DNA of 64,000 nucleotides, taken from Inonotus obliquus. Its lineage: Eukaryota; Basidiomycota; Agaricomycetes; Hymenochaetales; Hymenochaetaceae. Location of the stretch: NCBI GenBank assembly GCA_032164295.1, contig JAJHTX010000001.1, forward strand, positions 4,092,001-4,156,000, in the 5' to 3' direction. Position 1 is the first letter of the stretch; the number at the start of each line of letters is the position of its first letter. This document shows, piece after piece, positions 35,470-48,521 of the stretch. Under the pieces are notes generated by a model that saw only the letters and a program-made list of their open reading frames with translations, was not told the origin of the DNA and ran no database searches. The translations under genes were made by a program, and so were the position numbers.

Positions 35470-38400
35470 CTGGACCCATTGGGTTTGCGGCGCCAATGCG
35501 GCTATTTCAATGCACGGACAGCATGTCTTCGCTGATTGGGGGGGGGGGGAGGTTTTGGATCTTGTGTTCCATCTCGTTTGGATCAGACGGGCCCAACAGA
35601 AGTCTACCACGAATGCTGCCGTGATGCTAAATCCCATCTAGGCGTGATAGTGGTATGTTCTTTATCCCTTCAATAGCACTCGCTGATCTCAGTGAGGGTC
35701 TACTGCGCTCATTGCACTCGCTAATAGACTGTCACATGTGTCGAACGTCGCTCCACGGCGTGACGGACCAAGTTGGAGGCGCACTTGCTCCACTTCATTT
35801 ATCAAACAGAAGCACAGACGCACGGGCGGAAATTTTACCTAAAGGATTGCTTGTCGGCTGATATAAGGCACCACCAGTCTTGACAGGCCGAGTCTGCATC
35901 TACATTTGATCCCTCTCTGACCCCATGGCGAAGCCCACTCAAAAACACTACTTGCTTCAAGGTATGCTGCGTTATTTTTCTTGAGGCACATTCTCTCAGA
36001 CATTTCAATAGTAATCCGCGTAAATCGTGATATGGGGGGAAGGGAGGCTAAACTCTATGTGGAAATTGAGCTCACAATCAACGGGACAACTTGTCGCAAA
36101 ACAAGACCTGTAAAGGATGATGGAACTCTTGATCTGAAGGACACTTTCTCATTGTGAGCCCGATCATGAACTATTTCGTCGCAGTTACTTATTGATGAAC
36201 ACAGCGCACTCTCGGACCCATATACTATCCTCAGGATCAACCTGAAGACATCAAAAGGCTACTATGTTGCCCACGCGAGAAAAGACATCAGAACCCTCCT
36301 GCGAGAATCCGGCAAGAATCATGGTAAGATTCCTGTTTCCATATCGGGCGTCACTCACACAGTTCTATAGTGCAATTGAACCTCGATCAAAATCAAATTC
36401 TATCGTTAGAGCCGTGGAAGAAAGTCCAACAGCATTTCAGCTCTGTCGATCTTCACTTGACGACTAAGGAAGTACTCGACATTGTCGAGGATGAAGTCAA
36501 CATTGCCATGCAGAGCATTGAACATCTTGAGAACCGGGTGGATCGCAGACTCTATCGTTGTGACGTGATTGGTTTCTTTATTGAAGCAGCAGGGTCAGCA
36601 ATCGACGCTGTCAACAAGGTGTCAGGAGTCAGTTCTAATTCTAGATTCCTTCCAAGGGATATGCTCATCCTTTCTCTCAGTCTCCCCCTCTACTCGGATT
36701 AGTACAGACATTGACTCTGGGTCTGTTCAAAGTATGTTTGAGGACGCTGAAGTTCGCTATTGCCGCTGATGAATTTCATCGTGCAGCTCGTTGCCAGACA
36801 GTTCGAAGCCGACAAAGAACTTATCGGCATGGTCGAGGAGATGAATGACGCGTTAAAATTCTCCCTCGATTTACATAAGTCAACTCTGTGTGAAAATTTC
36901 GAAACATTCAAACCTTTGCTCGACGACTTGCTCGAAGATATCGTCCAGTGCGCCAGATTTGTGCAGGAATATGCTAACCGCAACCTTTTCAGTACGTCGT
37001 TTTGCTGATCCGTACTTCATCACGAGATGCGATGACATTGCCAGGTCGACTGCTTCGCTTTCCATACATCCGGAAGATACGTGAATACAAAGGTTGTTTT
37101 GTCAAGCATGGGAAAAGACTGGATTGGAAAATTAAGCAGGTTACGGGGGAAGGAGTCGTCAATGCGAATGAGAGACTTGGCCATATGGATAACAAGCTCA
37201 CTGAGCTGTCCGTCAGCTCACGTAACGCAGACCAGAAAAGCAGACTTTCAAGTTTACTCGGCCCCGATTTTTCTGTTAATTTGGCCAACAAGGGAGACAA
37301 TTTGTCCGGTCGTAGACGATGCTTAGAAGGGACGCGCACGACGTATCTGCAAAAAATCGAGCAGTTCGTTTCATCAGCAACAAATCCGAGAGTCCTCTGG
37401 CTTTCCGGAGTCGCTGGTTCCGGAAAGAGCACCATCGCCTTGACTGCTCTCGACAAGCTCTCAGAAAATCTCATATATCTGTTCTTCGAGCGAGGAAAAA
37501 GTACGCCCGATAACGTTGTTCGGGCTCTTGCCTGTGACCTAGCAGCGGTTCACCCATCAGTTGCGCCGTTCATCGTGTCTGCCGCAAAATCAAGCATAAA
37601 GGACAAGTCGCTTAAAGTGCAGTTCGATGAGCTTCTTTTAAAGCCTCTTCTTGCCGCTAAGGAAGCGAACGTGTTACCGGAAACAATTCTGATTATGCTG
37701 GACGCACTGGACGAGTGCGGTACGGTCGAACAACGACGAGATCTTCTGCAGTTGCTGAACACCGGTTTCCCTCAGCTTCCGAATACCCGCTGCATTGTTA
37801 CGAGCCGGCCCGAGGACGATATCATGAAGGAGTTCTCGTCCAGCGATGACATTCACCACATGCCGCTTAAGCACGACTCACCAGAGGGTCGGGAGGACGT
37901 TGTTCGTTATATCAAGAGTGAGATAGAACTTAGATTTGGTGGGTCAGTGCGGCATGGCAAAGATATGGCGCCCAAGATCCAGGAACTCGCCGATGCTGCG
38001 GATGGATTATTCATATGGGCAACTACGGCGATTGAGATGGCATTTGGTGATGATGTTCTCGATCCATGGGAAAAGCTTGGGACACTTCTGGATGATATCC
38101 GGTTGAATGGCGCGCCTGACCTTGATGGTCTGTATGAGAAGGTGCTGAAGCAGTTGAAAATTGACTGGAAGGAGCCGGAGTGGATAGCCACTTTCGCGAG
38201 CGTCCTAGGAGTTATTTTGGTCACAAAGAAAGAATTGTCAGGCGAGGTCATCGCGGACTTCCTGGGAATCGAGAAATACGTGGTCGAACGTTTGCTGGGC
38301 CAACTACGCTCAGTCCTTGACTACGAAATAGGACGTCCCGTTCGCCGCCCCCACGCATCATTCGCCGATTACTTATTCTCACCCATAAGATCCGGGGACA

Positions 38401-41400
38401 AGCCCTGGAACATCAGCGAAATTCATCAGAGGATGGCAGTCACTGGTAGATGCTTCGATGTTATGGATGGCAACCTGCGAGTCAATATCTGTCGCCTCGA
38501 AACATCCTTCGTCCGTAACGAGGATATCGCAGACCTTCAAGAACGTATCAGTCAGAATATCCCGCCACATCTACTCTATGCATGTCGTTACTGGCACGTA
38601 CACATGTGCGAGTTGTCGTCGGATACCTGGAGCAGCCTGCTGGTTAAACTAGAGCACTTCCTAAAGTCCCATCTCCTGCATTGGTTCGAGGTGCTTAGTC
38701 TTACGAATGTTTACAATCGAATCGCAGCACGTGCTCTTTATGATGTTACCCTGCGTTGTCCGGTCAGTCCTCCTGTCCTTGATAATGCCAGACTTACTCA
38801 TCTCCTTACAGGTGACCGACACTGAATTGCCTTCCTTTTTATGGGCGTCGTACAGACTAGCGAGCGCGTTTGCGTATCCAATCTCTCAAAGCGCACCTCA
38901 AATATACCTTTCAGCCGTGTCGCTTTGGAGATTTGAATCAATCGTTGCGAAGCATTATTCAACGAGATGTCCGACCATCTGCGTCGATCGAATAGGAACA
39001 AAACCTCCAGCGCGGTATACTCAGATCCTGAGAGATTCTGATGATCTGCTATCGGCAGCGTTTTCATCCGATGGGAGGCGCGTCGCTGCGTGCTCAAAGG
39101 TCTGGGATTGCATCCGACTCTCGGTCTGGGACTCTGACAGCGGCATGCGTATCTCAACAAATTTAATCAAAGCACTGGTCGGTTGGCATTGTCGGTCGCC
39201 TATCACGTCATTTTCTCACAATACCAAACACTTGGCCATTAGTCAGCCCGGGCATGTATTTTCTATATGGGATGTTGACAGCAGCAAGCTCGTGTCAGGT
39301 CCATTTGAAGGACACGATGACTATATCGGATCGCTTGCATTCTCTCCAGACTGCAAATACATCGCCTCAGGCTCCAGAGATAGGACAATCCGGATATGGA
39401 ACGTCAGCACTGGTATACTCGTCTCAACACTTGTAGGACACAATGTTTCGCCGATCGCATTCTCCTTTGACGGAAGATACCTCGCCTCAGATTCTGTGGA
39501 TGGAACAATCATCTGGGGCGTCCACAGTGGACAAGCCATCGGGAAGCTGCCCGGTGATACAGATAGAGTCGCGTTCTCCCCAAACGGCGAATACACAGCA
39601 TCATTTTCCCCCTGGGAGCCAACGGTCCGAATTTGGAATGGCGTCAACGGCGAGCTTGTCTCCACCTCGTTAGTACTCGCAGGACATGAACTCAGCGTCG
39701 ACTCGGTTGTATTCTCCGCCGACAGCAATTACGTTGCCACTGGTTCCCTCTACGGCAAAATTATTATCTGGGATGTCCGCACAGGCGCACGTGTTTGTGG
39801 TCCATTAGACGCGGATCTAGGTTCTGTTCGTTCAGTCTCATTCTCTCCCGATGGCAGACGTGTCATGTCATGTCACTTCAAGGGCATCTGCATATGGGAT
39901 TTTGACAGCTGCAAGATCGACGCGGTCACTTCCAAAACTCCTTCAGTAGCAACTATAGGCGCAGTCAGGTCGGTTGCGTTCTCCCCTGATGTCAAATTTG
40001 CCGCTTCAGGTTCTGGCGATGAGACGATCCGTGTCTGGAACGCCGTCACTGGAGAGCCCGTCTTGCATCTCAAAGGACATACAGCTGCAGTCACCTCGGT
40101 CGCATTCTCGTCGGACGGGACGCGGATCGTGTCGGGTTCTTCGGATAAGACAGTTCGTGTCTGGGATGCCATTACTGGAGATCTCGTCTTGCCTCCATTC
40201 GAAGGGCATACAGATGAAGTGACGTTTGTTGCGTTCTTGTCGGACGGGACATCTATTGTATCACGTTCTAAAGATGGGACAATTCGCGTCTGGAACGCCG
40301 ACAGTGGGGCGCCGCTCATCGACCATTCCAATGTCACACGCTGCTCAAAACAAATCGGCACACCCCTCTCTTCCGACGATGATGGTTGCAAAGATTATTT
40401 CGTCAGAAAGAGGCATGAAGATTTGGTTGCTCTCTCCCCAGATGGGAGATGCGCTGTCTCTCTCGATTATTCTGAAAGGACCTGCATCTGGGACGTCGAC
40501 AGCGGTGAAATACTCTTGGAAACATCATTAAATGATGACTATGATGTATCCTTGGTGGCATTGTCCTCCGATCGGAGTCGAGTCGTCTTATGTCGTGGTT
40601 CGTGGCATAGATCCTATGTCTCCGTATTTGATGTCAACAGCGGTAGCCTCTTGGATGAATTCGAGGTACATGCGCGGTGGAGTAACTGTGCGTTCTCTCC
40701 GGATGGCAGATTCATTGTATCAGTTTCCGACGATGGAACGATTCGCATTTGGAGATTAAAAAGTGAATTGGATTATATTGGAGAGTTCGCTGCTACTGTC
40801 TCGTCATCATCTCCATCATCTATCGGAAAAACAGGCCCGGGTTACTGGAATGACGACGGCGACGATTCGAGTATTGTTGATGTCAAGAGTAGGACCAGGA
40901 AATCTCTACTGTCAAACTGGATTTTATCCAAGGATGGATGGGTGCTCAGTGAGCGGGGAGAGTTGCTTACCTGGATACCGGAAGATATGCGAGAAACGCT
41001 CTGCAGTCCAGGTTGCCAAGCTATTTTTGGACGTCACTTTTTTACGAGGCTGGATTTCTCGAACTCTCGAGTTGGTCCTGGTTGGTATAAAGCCTTCCCT
41101 TTACCAGAGCCATACACATAATGATGTATCCTTCGTCGTTTATCCAAATCATGTTCATTGATGAGTGTAATCGCATATCCAATTTACGAGATAACTACAG
41201 TTCTTCAGTGAGCGTCTGCTGTATGGTACTTCTTATATCAAAGAATTATGAGAAGAGCTCACCTTTTATAGTTCTCTTGGGGTAAATTGTCTGAATACGC
41301 AGTAAGTTGGAATGGACGATGAGAGGATGAAACGCTCGTAAGCTAGGTTCCATGGAAGCAGCTTCTGAACGTGGCAATACATATCGCCCTCCGCGAATTT

Positions 41401-42790
41401 GGTACACAACTCGTTAATAAAGCAGTACATTCAATAATGATGGAATGAGTCAAATATGTTGAGACTGTGCGCCGGGACTCTTGAAGTGATTTTAATCACT
41501 CTCTTGACCACGTACTTGGCAATAACTAGTACCAGTCACGACTCACGAGTGGGTATACAGCTGAGGACCCTCAGGATTTATCCATAGAGTATCTTTAGTC
41601 TTTACACATAGAGTACATGAATACCAGAGTATCAAACAAAACGTTCGGCCCAGCTGCGAACATCCTTCCGTTCTCATACACCAGACTGAATAATATCCAC
41701 AGCGCTAACAAGGCCAGGGGTATATGACGAACCCGTACATGAGCTCTCCTAGGATAGTACTTCATCCCCATCCCCAATCCGCTGTATCCATTGAATCGGA
41801 CATCGGATATGTCCGGACTTATGCAGTCGTCATTTCCAGCTTCAATTAGACTGAAAGTAAAGTCTGCGAATGATCTTCTGAAAGACGCGCTGAGACTGTG
41901 ATTCCTATCGTACTACCACCAACAGATACATTATCAAAGGCTTGATCATGGGCGGTACTACAGTAGGATCGTGATGACACTGAGTGTGCGTTTGAGTAAG
42001 AAGGGAAGCAAGGAAAGGAGAGGGAGAGCAGTGTAGTATGATTAGACGCATGGGCATTGGACAACATCTGCAACAATAGAGCTCGGGGCATACACATTTG
42101 TTCTATTTTCATTATCACCCTTGGTGGGGTATGTTCAAGTCAGAAACGATATCGGTTGTAGGAAAAGGCGATGACCGAATTGCAAAGTAGGAGGGGCTAA
42201 CCGAAGACGCAGGTACCATAATTATTTCGGTCTTGATAGTTCAACGAGCATCATTCCGTCACAATCCATCCATCAGGAGGTAGCTCAGAATTGAGTTGTA
42301 GAGAACTGTACTTGCTGCACTGATGAAATCTTATCTCGTCGTTGTGAGCTCCTTGAAATCTTGTTTGTGCAAGCATAACCATGTGCACATAGTTCAATCT
42401 CTAAAGTACTTCCCACGTTGAATGGACTTTTTGACTGTTCGTCTTTCGTGCGACGCCATGGCATTCAAAGAGGGGAGATAGGCCGGAAGGTCCACATAGC
42501 AATAAATCTACCTGAGCGCATTGAGTATCTCTGTATAACTCGAGCCGAAAAGACGCAAAGAAAAGGCAGAGAGGAAACCTGGAAGTCAGGCGATGAGGGG
42601 AGATGTTGCGTGACAAAGCACGGCACGGTACATCACTTTCGTGACGTTACGCGACACTGACTTTTCTTCACCAAAAAAGGAGCGGAGTTGGAAACAAGAT
42701 CTACACTCTCACGATCCAAGTCAAGTCAAGACTCCAGCAAGCAACAGCAACTGCTGCAACTCTCTCGAGTCGCGTTCTCCTGTCTTAGCT
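35470..42790 (+). repeat. tandem duplication, unit A (NLR gene plus flanks)
   Basis: Direct repeat of about 7 kb, paired with unit B. Similarity is not limited to the gene: the 5' flank (around 35520-35655 against 42890-43030, both containing TGTTCCATCTCGTT) and the 3' flank (around 41121-41330 against 48521-48735, both with CTACAGTTCTTCAGTG) align clearly. A weaker match continues to AACTCGAGCCGAAAAG and ACGCGACAC near 42536-42660, matching 49294-49503. No gene is visible in the part of the unit after the NLR stop (41122-42790). End points are approximate. Confidence 0.8.
35925..41121 (+). CDS. NACHT-WD40 NLR-like protein, copy A
   Basis: Fungal STAND/NLR protein of the HET-E type, thought to act in non-self recognition or regulated cell death in the cytosol. 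Short exons open at the ATG at 35925 (MAKPTQKHYLLQ). A beta-rich segment follows (VIRVNRDMGGREAKLYVEIE ... LDLKDTFSF), patterned like a C2-type sandwich. A helical segment comes next (VDLHLTTKEVLDIVEDEVN, then RRLYRCDVIGFFIEAAGSA, then LLEDIVQCARFVQEYA). The main exon (about 37046-38762) carries the NACHT: Walker A GVAGSGKST, Walker B LIMLDALDEC, sensor-like TSRPEDD, and a winged-helix-like part (HASFADYLFS). A 49-nt intron (38763-38811) leads to the WD40 exon, with about 12 repeats such as IRIWNVSTG. The conserved tail is LLTWIPEDMRETLCSPGC then RLDFSNSRVGPGWYK. About 1,600 residues, frame intact. Confidence 0.88.
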
Positions 42791-43209
42791 CCATCTCAAA
42801 GAGGAAGATTTTTCAACGATTTCATGGATCCGTGAGGCTTTGACAATGGGTTGAGTTTGCGGCGACGACATGGTTAATTCAAGGCAAGTGGCAGCATGTC
42901 CTCTCTCGCTGATTTTAGGAGAAGGTTTAGGGTCATGTGTTCCATCTCGTTCGGAGCGGACGGCGCCTAACAGAAGACTATCATGAAGGTTGCCGTGATT
43001 CCAAATCCCATCTGGGCGTGAGAGTGGTATGTTCCTGCCACTTCAATAGCCTCGCTGGTACTTTCGAAACTCAATGAGAGTCTCCTGTAACCACTGCACC
43101 TGCTGACAGATTGTTAGATGGGTCAATCGCCGCGGCAGGAGCCGCTTTAGGACACTCTACGTTGGAGGCGCCTGCGCGCCAGGCCTACTCGTTCATCAAA
43201 CAGAAGCAT

Positions 43210-43269
43210 GATATCGTTATCGGCGTTTGAAATATTGATCGCGTTGAATTGTATATCGATAACGATATC
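43210..43269. repeat. perfect 13-bp inverted repeat in the NLR copy B promoter
   Basis: GATATCGTTATCG at 43210-43222 is the exact reverse complement of CGATAACGATATC at 43257-43269, with a 34-nt spacer. It lies about 115 nt before the ATG at 43385. The matching region of unit A (around 35800-35870) has no such arms, so the segment looks inserted or newly arisen in unit B. It could be a cruciform or binding-site pair, or the remnant of a small mobile element; no target-site duplication is obvious. Confidence 0.6.
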
Positions 43270-43384
43270 GATTACAATTTCGACCTTTCTGGAATGTGTT
43301 ATTGCCCACCGCTTGTCAGATGATACAAGAAGAAGGCACCAGTCTCGATAGGCTGGGTCCGCACTTGATCCCTTCCCAGCCCCC

Positions 43385-46300
43385 ATGTCGGCGGCAACTC
43401 ACTATTCACTGCAAGGTGTGCTGCATTGTTTATTTACCCTCGAGGTACATTACCTCAGACATCTCAATAGTGATCCGCATTCGAGATGTTGGGAGAAGAG
43501 AGGCCAAACTCTATGTCGAAGTCGAGTTCAGGTTCAACGGGATAACTTGTCGCAAAGCGAGGGCTGTGAACAATGACGGGACACTTGATCTGAGTGACAC
43601 CTTTTCATTGTGAGCGCATCACAGGCCATTTTCTTGCAATTACTTATAGATTCACTCAGCTCTCTCTCGCATCCGTCTGCTATCCTCAGGATCAGCCTGA
43701 AGGAGTCATCGAAGGGCCGCTACTTTGCTTACACCGAACAGGAAATCTCAAGTCTCCCACAAGGATGTTACGAAAACCCTGGTAAGGTTTACATCTCAAT
43801 GTCTGATGTCACTTACACGGGTATCTAGTGAAACTGAGCCTCAGCCTAACACCGCGGCAGAAACTCCTGAAGAAATCGCAAGAACACGTTGGTACCGTTG
43901 ACCTCCACTTGAAGGCTGTGGATGTGCTCGAGATGGCTACCTGTGAAGTCAACGCGGCCAGGCAGAGTATCGATCATCTTGAGAAACGGGTGGATCGCAG
44001 ACTCTACCGTTGTGACGTGATCGGTCTTTTTATTGAAGCGGCAGGGACGGTATGCGACGCTGTCAGCAAAGCGGTGGGGGTAAGCCTGAATTCTTCCCAA
44101 GCAGTCGCTTCTTCTTATATCATTCTTCCCATCAGATTCCTCCCGTGTTTGAGTTATCACAGACATTGACCCTGGGACTGTTCAGAGTGCGTTTAGGGAA
44201 TCTGGTGTATGCTATTTTTGCTGACTCGATTCTTGCAGCTCGTTGCCAGGCAGTTTGAGGCCGAGAAAGAACTTGTAGACATGGTTGAGACGATGAAGAA
44301 CGTGTTCGATTTCTCCGTCCACACGTCAAATTTAGTTGAGAAGAGCGAAACGCTCGAGCCCTTGCTCAAAAACTCGCTCCATGATATCGTCCAGTGCGCC
44401 AGATTTGTACAAGAATATGCTGGAAACCACTTTTTCGGTGTGTTATTTTGCCGATCCGTATTTTGCATCATAAAGTACGACGTTATTGCCAGGTCGATTG
44501 TTTCGTTTTCCGTACATTCGAAAGATACGCGAATACAGAGATTGTTTCCTCGAGCACAGGAGATGTCTGGTTGCGGATATCGGGCTGGTTGTCATGCAAG
44601 GTGTCAGCACTGCGAATGTGAAACTTAGCGATATGGATGACAAGAATACGAAGTTCTGTATGTCCCTCTTCATGTATCAATGTGAACATCAGCTCACTCG
44701 TACAGCGCAGACCAGAAAAGCGAACTTTTGAGGTTACTTGTCCCCGATGTTTCCGCAAACAGGGGAGATAATTTGTCTGGCCGTAGGCGATGCTTGGAAG
44801 GGACACGCACGACGTATTTGCAAGAAATCGAGCAGTTCGTTTCATCAGCAACAAAGCCGAGCATCCTCTGGCTTTCCGGAGTCGCTGGATCCGGAAAGAG
44901 TACCATCGCCTTGACTGCTCTCGATGAGCTCTCCGACAATCTGGTATATCTCTTCTTCGAGCGAGGAAAAAGTACGCCCGATAACGTTGTTCGGGCTCTT
45001 GCCTGCGACCTAGCAACTGTATACTCATCAGTTGCACCGTACATCATGTCTGCCGCAATGGCCGATCCAAACATAAAGGACAAGTCGCTTACACTGCAGT
45101 TCGAGACACTTCTTTTGAAGCCTCTTCTTGCCGCTGATGCTGCGAGTATGTTACCGGAGGGCATTGTGTTCATGCTGGACGCTCTGGACGAGTGTGGCAC
45201 GGTCGAGCAACGACGACATCTTCTGCAGTTGCTGAATACCGATTTCCCTAAGCTTCCGAACACCCGCTGCATTGTTACGAGCCGGCCCGAGGACGACATC
45301 ATGAGGGAGCTGTCATCAAACGAGTCTGTTAAGCGCGTGCAGCTAGCGCATGAGTCGGAAAGGGGTCGGGAAGATGTTAGTTGCTACATTAGGAGCGAAA
45401 TGACGGAAATGATATGTGGATCAGTGGCACCGGACGAGGAGTGGGATGCGAAAATGCAAGGACTTTCCAAAGCTGCAGATGGTTTGTTTATTTGGGCGAC
45501 CACGGCAGTTAAGATGGTACATGATGCCATCGATCGACATGACGCGCTTGAGACGCTCCTAGAGGATATCCGGATAGGTGGTGCAAGCGGAATTGACGGT
45601 CTGTATGCGACCGCGCTCGAGGGTTCGAAAGTTATATGGAAGGATCCGAGATGGAGGAATACTTTTACGAGCGTTATTGGACTTATTTTGATCACGAAGG
45701 AAGCATTGTTGAACAAGGACATCGCTGGATTCCTTGGAATCAAGGAAGACGTGGTTGATCGATTGCTGAGCCAGTTGCGCTCTTTGGTTTACTATGAAAG
45801 AGGGCATCCCGTTCGGCTGCATCACGCCTCGTTCGCCGATTATTTATTGTCGCCCACGAGGTCCGAAGGCAAGCCATGGAACATCAGCGATCTTGATCAG
45901 AGGATGGTGGTCACCGAGAGATGCTTCGATGTTATGGATGCCAACCTGCGATTCAATATCTGTCGACTCGAAACATCCTTCGTCCGTAACAAGGATATTC
46001 CAGACCTTCAAGAACGTATCAGTCAGAACATCCCAACGCATCTACTCTACGCCTGTCGTTACTGGGACGTACACATATGCGACTTGCCGCCGCAGGATGC
46101 TTGCAGCGGTCTGCTGGGGAAACTAGAGCACTTCCTAAAGTGCCATCTCCTGCATTGGTTCGAGGTGCTTAGTCTTACGAATGGTTACAATCGAGTCGCA
46201 GGGCGTGCTCTTTATGATCTTACCTTGTGGTATCCGGTTAGTCTTCTCATCCATGATAATGCCAGATTTGCTCATCTCATTATAGTCGACCCACACTGAA

Positions 46301-48521
46301 CTATCGTCCTTCTTATGGGGCTCATACAAGCTTGCAAGCACGTTCGCGTATCCAATCTCGCAAGAGGGAAATCTACCTTTCAGCCGTATCGCTGTGGAGA
46401 TTTGAATCAAGCGTCGCGAAGCTTTATTCAACGAGATATCCGACTATCCGCGCCGAGCGATTAGGAACGAAACCACCAGCACGGTACACTCAGAAACTGG
46501 TGGATGATTTTAATTGTCCGATATCGGCAGCGTTATCATCCGATGGGAGGCGAGTCGCCGAGTTCTCAGATGGTGGAGAAGGCCAACTCTCGGTCTGGGA
46601 CTCTGACAGCGGCGTGCGTATCTCAAATAAAATTCTAGTGGTGCCAAACAGCTATTTGCGGTTGCAGCATTGCTCTGTCGCCTCATTTTCGCACGATTGC
46701 AAGTACTTGGCGTTAGGTCTTGGGAATGCAGTCCTTATAAGGGACGTTGGCAGCAATAAGCTCGTGGCAGGTCCATTTGAAGGGCATAATGACGATATCG
46801 AATCACTTGCATTCTCTCCAGACTGCGAATACGTCGCCTCGGGTTCTAGAGATAAAATGATTCGTATCTGGAACGTCAACGCTGGCACACCCTTCTCAAC
46901 ACTTGTAGGACACGATGGCACCGTCTCGTCTGTCGCATTCTCTCCTGACGGAAAATACCTGGCCTCAGGTTCTGTGGATAGAACGATCCGCACCTGGGAT
47001 GTCCACAGTGGAAAGCTCATAGGGCAGCCGCCCAATGGTCACACGGATAGAGTCACCTCCGTCGCGTTCTCTCCATGTGGCGAATACGTTGCCTCCGGTT
47101 CCCGGGATAAGACGGTCCGTATCTGGAATGTCATCAACGGCGAGCTTGTCTCCGCCGCGTTGGTACTCGAGGGACATTCAGGCAACGTTGAATCGGTTGG
47201 ATTCTCCGCCGACAGCATTTACGTTGCCTCGGGCTCTTGGGATGGCACAATTATCTGGGATGTCAGCACAGGTGCACGTGTTTGCGGCCCATTGCAGGTA
47301 AATCTTGGTTCTTCGGTTCATTCGGTCGCATTCTCCCTCGATGGCAGACGTATCATGTCATGCTATGAAGGGGGAATCTGCATATGGGATTTTGACAGCT
47401 GCAAGATCGACATGGTCACATTCGTAACACATACAAAAGCAGTCACGTCGGTCGCATTCTCTTCTGATGGCCAATACGTCGTCTCAGGTTCTCAGGATAA
47501 GACGGCTATTGTCTGGAATGCTTTTACTGGGAAGCCCATCTTGCATCTCAAAGGACATACAGATGCAGTTGACTCGGTCGCATTCTCGCCGGACGGGACG
47601 CGGATCGTGTCGGGTTCTTCGGATAAGACAATTCGTGTCTGGGATGCCACTAGTGGCAATCTCGTCTTGCATCCATTCGAAGGGCATACGGATATAGTGA
47701 CGTCCGTCGCGTTCTTGCCGGACGGGACATCGATCGTCTCGGGTTCTCAGGATGACACGATCCGCATCTGGAGTCCCGACAGCGGGGTGCTTGTCTTCCG
47801 ACCTTTCAACGCATGCATCTTTATCACCTTTTCCTCGGATGGGAGCCACGCTATCTCTGTCGAGTATTCTGGGTGGGTCTGCGTCTGGGACGTCAACAGC
47901 GGTGCTATAGTCTCTAAAAAACGATTATTTGATCGGGGCGCTTTCGTATACTCGATAGCATTTTCTCCTGATCGGAGTCAAGTTGTCTCAGGTCGTCAAT
48001 CGGGTCATACATACAATATATCTGTCTTTGAAGTCAACAGCGGCAGCCTCTTGGACAAACGGGAAGGACCAGGTGTTGTCCGGTCGGTTGCATTCTCCCC
48101 GGATGGCAGGTTCATCGTCTCAGGGTTTGGGGACGGTACAATCCACATTTGGAAAGTATGTAGCAGTTCGGATGATACTGGCGAGCTCTCAGCTTTCGTC
48201 TCTTCATCGCCTCCATCATCTGTTGGAGACTCAGGCATAGGTCGTGACGACGTTGGCGACAACGCTTCAGGTACAATGAGAGTCAAGAGGGGTACCAGGA
48301 AATCTTCACTGGAGAGATGGACTTTATCCGTCAACGGGTGGGTACTCGGCGAGCGGGGGGAGTTACTTACTTGGATCCCAGAAGATATGCGAGAAACACT
48401 CTGCAGTCCGGGTTGCCATGCTATATTGGGCCGTCAGTTTTGTACGAGGCTGGATTTCTCAAACTCTCGAGTTGGTCCTGGTTGGTATAAAGGCTTCCCT
48501 TTACCAGAGCCATATGCATAA
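43385..48521 (+). CDS. NACHT-WD40 NLR-like protein, copy B
   Basis: Paralogue of copy A. The ATG at 43385 opens MSAATHYSLQ. The next exon gives VIRIRDVGRREAKLYVEVEF, then the helical part (VDLHLKAVDVLEMATCEVNA, then RRLYRCDVIGLFIEAAGT, then LHDIVQCARFVQEYAGN). The NACHT has Walker A GVAGSGKST and Walker B VFMLDALDEC. Near 44653-44705 this copy needs a short intron that copy A lacks (35 nt from 44658 or 53 nt from 44653). After the NACHT exon the copy-A-like splice (donor at 46237) would read SQEGNLPFSRIAVEI and stop at about 46410. Compared with copy A, 5 nt are missing around 46368. Using the GT at 46230 instead restores the WD40 frame through RPTLNYRPSYGAHTSL. The WD40 part (about 13 repeats, for example SGSSDKTIRVWD) is open to 48521. 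It is either a functional gene with an altered linker or a NACHT-only protein. Confidence 0.75.

Noticed and set aside
35275..35637. A 120-codon minus-strand frame at the start of duplicated unit A.
   Set aside because: The reading frame is not conserved in unit B, and no family is recognised; mentioned only in the intergenic entry.
39321..40391. Long minus-strand frames within the WD40 exons of both NLR copies.
   Set aside because: They are antisense shadows of the repetitive WD40 coding sequence and carry no domain of their own.
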